Assembly (NCBI GenBank): GCA_004325065.1
Contig: PITI01000364.1
Coordinates: forward strand, 1 to 13,595
Source: Hamiltosporidium magnivora
Lineage: Eukaryota; Microsporidia; Dubosqiidae
Length of the DNA: 13,595 nt
Direction of reading: 5' to 3'
Below the pieces are notes generated by a model that ran no database searches, was not told the DNA's origin, and saw only the letters and a list, made by a program, of their open reading frames with translations. This document shows positions 1-7,943 of the stretch, piece after piece. Position 1 is the first letter of the stretch. Each line of letters opens with the position of its first letter. The position numbers and the translations under genes are program-made.

Positions 1-195
1 TATATCAACAGAAGAAGTATATCAACAGAAGAAGTAAATCATCATAAGAAGTAAATCAAAGAAAGTATATCAACAGAAGAAGTATATCAACAGAAGAAGT
101 AAATCATCATAAGAAGTAAATCAAAGAAAGTATATCAACAGAAGAAGTATATCAACAGAAGAAGTATATCAACAGAAGAAGTAAATCAAAGAAAG
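1..195. repeat. 65-bp higher-order tandem repeat, cut by the left window edge
   Basis: Three consecutive 65-bp copies (1-65, 66-130, 131-195). Each contains three 17-bp subunits and one 14-bp subunit. The 17-bp subunits are TATATCAACAGAAGAAG or the variant TAAATCATCATAAGAAG; the 14-bp subunit is TAAATCAAAGAAAG. In the third copy the third subunit has the TATATC form instead of the TAAATC form, so homogenisation is incomplete. The plus strand is purine-rich. The array starts at base 1, so its true length is unknown. No reading frame is evident. Confidence 0.95.
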
Positions 196-736
196 TATTT
201 TTTTGAATGATATAATATTCATGTAACGTTCGGATTTTAAAAAATTCACACGCAAAAAGCTATTTCACAATCCCGATGCTCACTTATGAACCGATTAAAT
301 AAAACATGTCAATTATAAGGTATCTTAGATTACTTAATTAAATATAGAAAGCTTATATTTTAAAAAAAAAAATCCGTTAATATGAAATACCCGATCCAGA
401 GTAATATTTAATTTTTTATATTAAACCAGACTTGTGTTTTAATATTAAAGCTATTCATATAAATGTTTATTGTGACATATAACCCATAATTCATGTAATT
501 ATATTCAAAACACTTTTCATCAGAAAGTATTATTTTTAAATGTTTTTTTTCTTTATAAAACAAATAATCTATTTATTCTACAAACTACCTGGTATATTTT
601 CTTTGTATTGACATTTCAAAAATATATTTTTAATGTATATCAATAACAGTAAAAATTATTAATAATTGTATTTTTTCATATATTTCAATAGATCTATAAA
701 ATAAAATTTGATGTGTTACAAAGTTTTCTTTTCTGT
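196..736. other. Gene-free AT-rich spacer
   Basis: About 540 bases between two tandem arrays. No ATG-initiated frame of useful length, no tRNA-like fold and no C-run/A-run/ATG start signal was seen on either strand. It is simple AT-rich sequence with several homopolymer runs. Confidence 0.6.
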
Positions 737-957
737 TTTATTTAAACTAAGTTTGATTTATTTAAACTAAGTTTGATTTATTAAACCAGGTTTGATTTAT
801 TTAAACTAAGTTTGATTTATTTAAACTAAGTTTGATTTATTTAAACTAAGTTTGATTTATTAAACTAGGTTTGATTGTTTAAACAAGGCTGTTTTATTTA
901 AACTATGTTTGTTTTATTAAATTAGGCTGTTTTATTAAATTAGGTCGTATTGTTTAA
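737..957. repeat. 19-20-bp tandem array, decaying rightwards
   Basis: About eleven copies of the unit TTTGATTTATTTAAACTAAG. TTTGAT recurs at 752, 772, 791, 811, 831, 851 and 870, so spacing is 20 with two 19-bp steps. After about 880 the copies drift to TGTTTAAACAAGGC, TTTTATTAAATTAGG and similar forms. The left copies are near identical and the right ones degenerate, as expected if homogenisation acts on one end only. Confidence 0.93.
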
Positions 958-1480
958 AAGATAAAATTATAAGAAATTTTCTCATATAAACACCATATTA
1001 CCATCTTAAAATACCAAAATCTAGATATCACATTGAGATATAATATATCTTTTTGTTATTCCCTAAAGGATTTAAAAAATGCAACTCTAATTATATTCCT
1101 CTAATACTTCACAATACCATCTCCTATTACATTTAATCTCGTTTTTAATTCCATATAAAACATATTTATTTAATTTCTTTGCTTCTTCTAATAATTCTTT
1201 TATTTTTTCATAAGTTATACATTTAAATTTCAATAATTAATTTTTTAAAAAAATATATTTTTTTTTTAATTCTTATTTCTCAACTGTAAGTTTAATTTTG
1301 TTTTTTTCTGTATATAAAGCAAAGTTTTATAAAAATATTTTTTTATTCTTTACAAAATTATTTTTTTATCAATTTCCATAAGAATTTAAAGTATATTTTA
1401 CTTTCTTTTTTTAATAATAAGTAAATCTAATAAAGGTATATTTCTTTACAAAAACAATTTACTTTCATTTATATATATTA
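958..1480. other. Gene-free AT-rich spacer
   Basis: About 520 bases of A/T-rich sequence with long T-runs around 1250-1400. No open frame, RNA gene or start signal could be supported on either strand. Confidence 0.6.
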
Positions 1481-1619
1481 AGATTAGAATAGAATAGATT
1501 GGATTAGATTGGATTAGATTGGATTAGAATGGATTAGAATGGATTATATTAGAATATATTAAATTAGATTAGAATGAATTACCATATGGATTATAATATA
1601 TGAGATTGGATTGGATAGA
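1481..1619. repeat. GGATTAGATT-type short tandem array
   Basis: Imperfect 5/10-bp repeats built from GGATTAGATT, GGATTAGAAT and AGAATAGATT. The core at 1497-1545 is the most regular; copies then decay into ATTAGAATATATT-like sequence. The plus strand is G-rich and C-free through the core, opposite to the C-rich array that begins about 50 bases to its right. Confidence 0.85.
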
Positions 1620-1665
1620 ACAAAAACATAAAAAAATTTAAAAAACTAAAAAATATAAAAGGAAT

Positions 1666-2072
1666 ATAACACCCTTTAACATACTACTAATACATCATTT
1701 ATTAGACCCTCTTATCTACTATCTACTATTAACACCCGTTATATAAGTATAGTAATTAACACCCACTTATTCCTGTACTATTATTAACACCCTCTACCAT
1801 ATCCTTATTATTAACACCCTCTTATCTAGTCTTATTATTAGCACCCTCTACCATATCCTTATTATTAACACCTTCTTATCTACTCTTATAATTAACACCC
1901 CCTTATCTACTTTACTAGTATTTAACACCCTCTACCATATCCTTATAATTAACACCTTCTTATCTACTCTTATAATTAACACCCTCTAACATACTCTTAT
2001 CTACTCCTTATACTTAACACCCTCTACCATACCCTAATACCCTCTACATACCATAACACCCTCTACCATACC
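1666..2072. repeat. 27-bp tandem array with alternating A/B units, touching the coatomer stop codon
   Basis: Every unit begins with TTAACACC or a close variant. In the ordered core, unit A continues CTCTACCATATCC and unit B continues CTCTTATCTA. Units start at 1784 (A), 1811 (B), 1838 (A) and 1865 (B), exactly 27 bp apart, giving a 54-bp dimer period. Towards the coatomer gene the order breaks down, with 30-bp and 38-bp units. Left of 1784 the copies are degenerate (TAGACCCTCTTATCTAC at about 1700). The plus strand is C-rich and nearly G-free. The array lies immediately 3' of the coatomer gene and may lie within its 3' UTR. Confidence 0.92.
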
Positions 2073-4793
2073 TTAACAATAAGACCCCTTAAACATATCA
2101 TAGTACTCCGTACCCTTTAACATCTCACAACACTTTTCATATTTCCCATTCCCATAAAAACACAAGAAAGCCAAATTAAAAATTCCTTCTTTTTCTGCTT
2201 CAACCCCAATTTCTTCTTTAAAACTTTTCTCACAAAAAACATCGCATAAATACGCATTACTCCACTCTTTACCCAACATAAAATATTTTCTAGCTTTTTC
2301 ATACTTCTTCACCCGCATAAACTCCATTCCCAACCTACAATACCCAAGAAAATTGCTACATAACTCTTCTGCCTCACTCAACCGACCCAACAAAACCAAT
2401 AATTCAAATTTCTTATCTTTATCACTTACTAATCTCAACGCTTCTTCATAACACCCTACACTCTCTAAAAACACTATCACTTCGTTTTCCCTTCCATTTT
2501 TTACCACCCCAAACTCACCTCTCAATACCCCCCTCTTGTACTCTACAAACCACCAATCCACCACACATACCTTAACACCTCCATCATAAGACACTATCAC
2601 CTCTCGATCCACCCCCACAAATTTTCCATTAAAATTTCCCACCCAAATAAAATTTACCTTTCCTCCCCACACATCCACCAAATACACACCACACCCACTC
2701 ACTATAAATATGTCATCCCCTTCTCCATAAAAATCACTCACCACCCCCATCAACCCAATTCCTAATTCTACCATTATATCTTCATAATTCACACCCACCA
2801 CACCCTGTTCAACCAAATCACCTACATTAGAACACTCATACACTCTAACCACCCCACCCTCATACATATACACCCTTCCCCCACTCACCACACACTTCTC
2901 CACCACCCAAGGAAACCTACACACCTCCACCCCATCCCTACACGAGACCCAAGCAGTAGTAGTAGTATTAGTAGTAGTAGTATTAGTATTAGTGGTAGTA
3001 GTTGTATTAGTATTACTATTAGTAGTAGTATTACTCTTATGACTCTTACTATTAGTATTACTCTCATTACTCTTATTACTCTCATTACTCTTATTACTCT
3101 TATTACTCTTATTACTATTACCCTCCATATCCCCCACACATATACATACATCCCTGTCTACATACACTACACTATCATACCTCTTAACATCTAACACACA
3201 TACCTTTTCTTTATTCTCATAAAAACATATAAAATCTCCTTCTCTTACCAAATAACAAGAATCACTTAAAAACTTAAAATTATTTCCTTTTCCACTTCCT
3301 CTACTTCTAAACCCCATACAACTATAAATATGATATTCATCTACATTTACGATACACATTAATTTACCAGAAATAGAAATTATAAATTCTGATGGTAAAA
3401 AATCCAAAGTAGAAATTTCCTTAGTAATATTAGGTGTAATATCTCTTATGTTATTGGTATTAGTTGTTGTATTAGTTGTTGTATTAGTGGTATTATTAGT
3501 GGTTTTATCTCTTATTTTACCTCTTATGTTATTATCCCTTATACCCTCCTTATTACTATTCTTTTCCCCATCCCTTAAATCCCTTAAATCCCCTAAATCC
3601 CTTTCCCCCAAATCCCCTACATCACACCCTATGTTTATCTTCATTATGCTTACTACTTGGTTAACTATACTGTATACCCTTCTATTACACTTCCTTACAT
3701 ATACACATTCATCACCTGTTCTTACAAATATAATACCTTGATCACTTCCAATAATAATTTTATCATCTTTAAATCCTACATCCCATAATCTACCCATTAA
3801 TAGATTAACACTTTGTTCAAGTTTAAATGTTTTATTATTATAAAATGAATATTCTCCATTTTCATTTAAAGTTATAAATAAAGGTCTATTTGTATATTCT
3901 CTTATAAGAGTTAAAGGTGAAGAAGTATTAAAAGAATATATAGGTGTTAGTGTAGTAAAGTCAGTTATTTGTGTTTTTAAATCATCAGAAGAAGAAATTA
4001 GGTAATTACCAGAATTTATAAATGTAAGTGTATTAACACCATTAGTATGATAAGTAAGGGTATTAGTAGTATTGTTGTTTTTGTTGGTGATGTTGTTGGT
4101 GTATTTATTAGGGTATTTATTAGTATTATTACTTGGATTATTACTTGTATTATTACTTGGATTGATACTTGGATTGATACTATAAGTATTACTAGTATAG
4201 GTATTACTACTTGTATTACTACTATAAGTATTACTACCAATCACACTACCACCACTACCACTACCATCCCTACCACCACTACCACCCACACTCCCTATTG
4301 TCCATACTTTGATGGTGTTGTCTAGTGATGAGGATAGAAATTTGTTGGTATTTTTAGGATAAATACAAATATCCATGACAAAATGTTTATGTCCAGAGAA
4401 AGTAGAGAGTAAAAAAAGTTGTGGAGAGAACATTTTGATGAGTGTGTCATCAGAACAAGAGAGTATGAATTGAGATGTAGGAGAAAGTACTTTTCTAATG
4501 AAATCATCGTGTGCTTTTACTTCTTTTTCTTTTTTAAGATTTAAATTATACAAAATAAGTTTTCCTTCATCTGTACCGAGAAGGAATTGATCAGTTGTTT
4601 CTAGAAATAATGATGTACGTATTGGACAATCACATACGTGTATAGTGTGTAGGATTGATAAAGTGGTGGTTGATATTATGTGTACTGTGCCTGTGTATAG
4701 AGTAGCAAGTGCTATTTGTTTTTGGGGATGTGTTGATATTGACTTTATACGTGGTGTTTCTATCTTTTTAATAATTTGTTTTTTTAAAGACAT
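2073..4793 (-). CDS. SEC27/COPB2: Coatomer subunit beta' (COPI coat, WD40 + alpha-solenoid)
   Basis: A 906-residue protein of the COPI coat that carries Golgi-to-ER cargo and binds dilysine tails. Residues 1-330 match the first WD40 propeller of yeast Sec27 nearly collinearly: THPQKQIALATLYTG (21-35), AHDDFIR (94-100), CSDDTLIKMF (113-122), GHKHFVM (134-140) and LDNTIKVW (157-164). Positions I recall as the dilysine pocket are present (R15, K17, R59, D97, D116). Residues 331-750 form the second propeller (DEYHIYSCMGFRSRG at 485-499). Residues 770-906 form the solenoid (YEEALRLVSDKDKKFELL at 782-799; FNLAFLCFY at 872-880). Three low-complexity inserts (about 168-247, 390-458, 558-613) add roughly 200 residues. 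The C-terminus stops near the yeast LGSTYG region, so the last solenoid segment and acidic tail are missing. The chosen ATG has CCCCC 10 bases upstream. Composition flips strand near 3850. Identity is firm; insert boundaries are approximate. Confidence 0.95.
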   Translation of the reverse strand: MSLKKQIIKKIETPRIKSISTHPQKQIALATLYTGTVHIISTTTLSILHTIHVCDCPIRTSLFLETTDQFLLGTDEGKLILYNLNLKKEKEVKAHDDFIRKVLSPTSQFILSCSDDTLIKMFSPQLFLLSTFSGHKHFVMDICIYPKNTNKFLSSSLDNTIKVWTIGSVGGSGGRDGSGSGGSVIGSNTYSSNTSSNTYTSNTYSINPSINPSNNTSNNPSNNTNKYPNKYTNNITNKNNNTTNTLTYHTNGVNTLTFINSGNYLISSSDDLKTQITDFTTLTPIYSFNTSSPLTLIREYTNRPLFITLNENGEYSFYNNKTFKLEQSVNLLMGRLWDVGFKDDKIIIGSDQGIIFVRTGDECVYVRKCNRRVYSIVNQVVSIMKINIGCDVGDLGERDLGDLRDLRDGEKNSNKEGIRDNNIRGKIRDKTTNNTTNTTTNTTTNTNNIRDITPNITKEISTLDFLPSEFIISISGKLMCIVNVDEYHIYSCMGFRSRGSGKGNNFKFLSDSCYLVREGDFICFYENKEKVCVLDVKRYDSVVYVDRDVCICVGDMEGNSNKSNKSNKSNESNKSNESNTNSKSHKSNTTTNSNTNTTTTTNTNTTTTNTTTTAWVSCRDGVEVCRFPWVVEKCVVSGGRVYMYEGGVVRVYECSNVGDLVEQGVVGVNYEDIMVELGIGLMGVVSDFYGEGDDIFIVSGCGVYLVDVWGGKVNFIWVGNFNGKFVGVDREVIVSYDGGVKVCVVDWWFVEYKRGVLRGEFGVVKNGRENEVIVFLESVGCYEEALRLVSDKDKKFELLVLLGRLSEAEELCSNFLGYCRLGMEFMRVKKYEKARKYFMLGKEWSNAYLCDVFCEKSFKEEIGVEAEKEGIFNLAFLCFYGNGKYEKCCEMLKGTEYYDMFKGSYC
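2955..3122 (-). repeat. Coding minisatellite: Ser-Asn-Lys then Asn/Thr insert in coatomer beta'
   Basis: Encodes about residues 558-613. The first part repeats a 9-bp unit, seen on the plus strand as CTTATTACT (about 3063-3117), which gives Ser-Asn-Lys with Ser-Asn-Glu variants. The second part is Asn/Thr-rich, built from ACT/ACA/AAT codons (plus strand AGTAGTAGTATTAG). It interrupts the second propeller. Unit lengths of 9, 6 and 3 keep the frame. Confidence 0.88.
3420..3626 (-). repeat. Low-complexity insert 2 in coatomer beta'
   Basis: Encodes about residues 390-458. It begins with Gly-Asp-Leu/Arg-Asp-Leu repeats (plus-strand unit TCCCTTAAA, about 3570-3600), passes through a basic and acidic stretch, and ends in (Thr)n-Asn repeats. 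No Sec27 counterpart is recognisable between the flanking conserved blocks ending near 385 and restarting near 460. Confidence 0.8.
4050..4292 (-). repeat. Low-complexity insert 1 (Gly/Ser then Asn/Ser/Thr) in the first propeller of coatomer beta'
   Basis: Encodes about residues 168-247, directly after the conserved KVW (162-164) that closes a WD40 blade and before TYHTNGVNTLTF (247-258), which resumes the propeller. Composition runs from Gly/Ser to Ser-Asn-Thr-Tyr repeats, Asn-Pro-Ser repeats, then Asn/Lys/Thr. The plus strand is C-rich over the Gly/Ser part (about 4230-4290), against the local G-rich trend. Confidence 0.88.
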
Positions 4794-4803
4794 TTTTTTT
4801 TTT

Positions 4804-4808
4804 GGGGG
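4804..4808 (-). promoter_or_regulatory. CCC-like start signal of the coatomer gene
   Basis: Read on the minus strand: CCCCC, then ten A, then ATG. Microsporidian genes commonly carry a short C-run a few bases before the start codon, linked to short 5' leaders. The same layout occurs before the other gene here, which supports both start choices. Confidence 0.7.
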
Positions 4809-4867
4809 TTGGAAAAAATGTGGTAAAAATTTAAAAAGAAAAAGTAATATGAAGATTTAGATTTGGA

Positions 4868-4982
4868 TATTAGTATATTAGACTTAGATATTAGGTAGTA
4901 TATTAGGTAGTGTATTAGTATATTAGTATATTAGGTAGTGTATTAGGTAGTGTATTAGATATTAGTTAGTGTATTTAGTATA
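4868..4982. repeat. TATTAG/GTAGTG short repeats
   Basis: Irregular copies of TATTAG, TATTAGGTAG and TGTATTAGTA. The plus strand is G-containing and almost C-free. The block lies about 75-190 bases upstream of the coatomer start codon. Its TTAGTA register is the reverse complement of the next block (TACTAA)n. Confidence 0.88.
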
Positions 4983-4990
4983 AGGATGTG

Positions 4991-5112
4991 TACTAATACT
5001 ATAATACTAATACTAATACTATATACTAATACTAATACTATATTACTAATACTAATACTATAATACTAATACTAATACTAATACTAATACTAATACTAAT
5101 ACTAATACTATA
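4991..5112. repeat. (TACTAA)n hexamer array
   Basis: Mostly uninterrupted TACTAA hexamers, broken by short TATAA or TATATAC interruptions near 5000, 5020, 5040 and 5060. The last uninterrupted run is about 5063-5110. The unit is the reverse complement of the TTAGTA units to its left, so the junction can fold back on itself. Confidence 0.95.
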
Positions 5113-5270
5113 AGAATAGTACTAGATTGGGTTATAAGAGATGTATGTGGTTGTAAAGGGTTGTGTAATAATTAACCTTTTATTTCTATTGAAGAAGTGT
5201 TTTATTACCACAAAAAATATTTCAGGTAAACTGAAAATATTAGTTTATTAGAATATTTGGTAGTTCCTAT

Positions 5271-5435
5271 GTATCAGAGTATCTGAGTATTAGAGTATCA
5301 GAATATCAGAGTATTAGAATATCAGAGTATTAGAATATCAGAGTATTAGAATATTAGAGTATTAGAGTATTAGAGTATTAGAGTATTAGAGTATTAGAGT
5401 ATTAGAATATTAGAGTATTAGAGTATTAGAGTATA
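5271..5435. repeat. 8-bp GAGTATTA tandem array
   Basis: About twenty head-to-tail octamers. GAGTATTA is dominant, with GAATATCA, GAGTATCA and GAATATTA variants in the left half. The right half is nearly pure GAGTATTA. C is rare on the plus strand. The unit length is not a multiple of three. Confidence 0.95.
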
Positions 5436-5886
5436 AAGATTTAGAAAAATAGATGGAAAATAAAAAAAAAAGAAATTTTTGAAAGTTTAAAAGGTAAAAG
5501 AAACAGAAATCAATTTAAAAGAAAAAATTGGTTTTGAAATAATGAATTATATTGTTTTGGGTTTACTGTATGAATATAAGTATAAATATAAGTATAAATT
5601 ACTTATTTGAGTTTTTGTATTTGATTTTTACTTTTTTTAAATCATAGTTTATTTAAAGCTTTATTTACATATGAGAAATTACTTTTATATTCTTCTTCGT
5701 AAAATGAAATAATATTTTGATTTTTGGTTGTTTGATTCTGAAATTAATATTAAATTGGTTTCCTTATATGTACTTGGGGAAAGTTTTATAAGGAAAAATG
5801 TGTAAAAGTCTGTTATTTTTTTTTATAGGAGATATAAACTTTTCTAAATATTAAATTGAGATAACCAAATGGATATTTGTTTTTCT
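5436..5886. other. Gene-free AT-rich spacer
   Basis: About 450 bases with no supportable frame, RNA gene or start signal. It contains a minor TATAAGTATAAATATAAG tract near 5573-5598 and several homopolymer A and T runs. Confidence 0.6.
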
Positions 5887-6020
5887 AAAGACCACTTGGT
5901 AATAATTCTGTGTTTTTTTAGTAACGATTTGGTAACAATTCTGTGTTTTTTTAGTAACAATTTGGTAACAATTCTGTGTTTTTTTAGTAACAATTTGGTA
6001 ACAATTCTGTGTTTTTTTAG
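5887..6020. repeat. 33-bp tandem array, four copies
   Basis: TTGGTAA recurs at 5896, 5929, 5962 and 5995, exactly 33 bp apart. Each copy contains TAACAATTTGGTAACAATT, then CTGTG, then a seven-T run and AG. The first copy is the most divergent (ACCACTTGGTAATAATTCTG); the last two are nearly identical. The unit contains stop codons and does not look coding. Confidence 0.95.
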
Positions 6021-7943
6021 ATATTTTTTTTATTTATGTCTTTAATAATTTGGGAGGAAATTGGATATTAAGCTTTTCTATAAGTTTACTATTTAATTCA
6101 TTTTCACTTTTCTTAATTCTTGATTTGGTTTTTTTTTGTTTGGTATTCTATGTGTATATAAATTCTATTGAAATATTATTTATATTTCTTACTTGGACTC
6201 TTTGATTTATCTAAATGATTGTAGCAATATTGTAAATAATTTTCTTATTGAAAATTAGAATCTCTATATCTTACGTTTTAAAGTTTTTTTTTCTTTGCTA
6301 AAGGTTAAATAGTGATTTTTATACATTTTTCTTGGGTGGATGTTTATAAATGCTTTGTTTTGTTTCATATGCAAACTAAGAATGTTGCATTAGAAGTCTA
6401 TAGTTTATTTGAGGTGTTCGGAATATTTTTTGTTATTTTATCTCTAAAATACAAAAATTCTGAATTTCTACATCAAAAAAGCCATAAATTTTTAGTGTCT
6501 TATTATCTTTCGAATATTTCTAGTGAATTCTCGTTGGTTATCGAATATATAACCTTGTTGCAAGGTACTTTACATAGTGATATTTCCGTCTGAATCGTTT
6601 TAAAGAATGATATGTTTTTTTTTGCCCGAGTTTTGAGAAATTTCTGATAATTTTCAGGTAGATCATAATGACTATCCTATAAAAGAAGATTAAAAGACTA
6701 AGAACTGTACATCGGTAATTTTTTCTAACTGATATTGCTTTGTGCTTATTTTATATAATTCATTTGTGTATTTTGAACTATTTATGGTATTTTCTAGGTT
6801 ATTAATTTAATAGATTCATATTTTACGATTTCGAAGAATCTTATACCACAATTATCATAAGATTTTCACTATCCGAATCTTTTTATTTGAGTTTTTATGA
6901 TAAAATTTCATTTCTATAAAAGTTTGAGGCGCGAATTAATATGTATTTCTCTGTAAAATAGGAATAAAAACAAAAAATTGAAACATAAGTGGTAATAAAG
7001 TCAAATTAAAGAATATTATTAGTTTCTAACGGATTTTAATTTATATTTGACTCAGTTATGTAATTTTTTGTAAAATAAATATCAATATCGTTTCTAGGTC
7101 ACCAATATCGGAGTGGAACAAATACAAGTAAAATGATAAATATTGGGAGCGAATTAAAAATCGAAACAGATTTTGCTTGATTTAACCGATTTATTTGTGT
7201 CTTTTTGAGATCTATACATTGATAATATTTTAGTATGTATCACATAATTTTTAGAACTGTGGCATTTGTTATAATTTTATAAGAACATTAGAACAGCTCT
7301 GATTTTATACAGATAACTTCTCCTTCAATACTCTATAGGGTTTTATTATATGCCTATAATGTAACGATCTTTATCTAAAATGTGTATGAAATACACGAAA
7401 TGAGCGAAGAAGTTGTCCATGAAATTTTTAAAGTCGGTTCTCTTATTGTATAATAGCTTTTTGAAATCTTTCTTGGCTGATTAAAACCACCAGCGTTCCC
7501 ACATGTTACAAACTTTTCGAACTTTATGAACTTGTAACCAATTATATCACCAGATTTTCGTGGGATTCTACAAAAACTCGTATTTCCCAGCGAACATAAT
7601 TTTCCTGGTTTTTTTTGGCGCCTTTAAGCTTTTTTTCTAGATACAAAGTCCCTAATCTTTAACCAAAGACAAATTTTTCATGAGTTTTTATGAATTTATC
7701 TTAGGTATTAATCGTGATATACAATTTGATTATTAAAAAACCACAAATAAACTTTTTAGTTGAATTTATTGTTTTAAATACTTTGACTTATTTTAGAATT
7801 TCCATGGAACTGCCGAAAAAGAATTATGGTTTCTATACCTCCAAAAGGTTTGCAAAAAATTTTAAACCAATCAAACATAATTATGGCCCAATAGATTACG
7901 TTTGGAGCAATTATATTCTCTAAAAATTTATAAATAAATTATT
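6021..7943. other. 1.9-kb region with no supported gene
   Basis: Higher sequence complexity than the arrays around it, with some GC-richer stretches (for example 7370-7640), but no frame I can support. The longest open frames (6312-6593 and 7714-7923, plus strand) depend on GTG starts, which are not expected for a nuclear gene. From their first ATG they encode about 74 and 40 residues with no recognisable domain. A decayed gene or transposon relic is possible; I cannot recognise one. Spliceosomal or transfer RNA genes were not seen. Confidence 0.55.

Noticed and set aside
1..195. CRISPR-like array
   Set aside because: Subunits are contiguous with no unique spacers, and the organism appears eukaryotic.
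1481..1619. GGATTAG repeats as telomeric DNA
   Set aside because: The repeats are short, degenerate and internal, and do not form a uniform telomere-type array.
3448..3741. Leu/Val-rich plus-strand frame, and similar repeat-derived frames at 2885-3151, 4016-4240 and 4047-4325
   Set aside because: These are alternate-frame or antisense readings of the low-complexity coding repeats in the coatomer gene.
4991..5112. TACTAA motifs as intron branch points
   Set aside because: They are units of a simple hexamer array, no gene lies around them, and both genes are open without introns.
6312..6593. 93-residue plus-strand open frame
   Set aside because: GTG start; from the first ATG about 74 residues with no recognisable motif, within the chance range for AT-rich DNA.
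7505..7538. GTTACAA/TTGTAAC inverted repeat as a tRNA arm or terminator
   Set aside because: Only 7 bp, AT-rich, with a 20-base loop and no cloverleaf or neighbouring gene end to support it.
7714..7923. 69-residue plus-strand open frame
   Set aside because: It starts at GTG. The first ATG (7804) leaves about 40 residues with no domain, and there is no C-run start signal.
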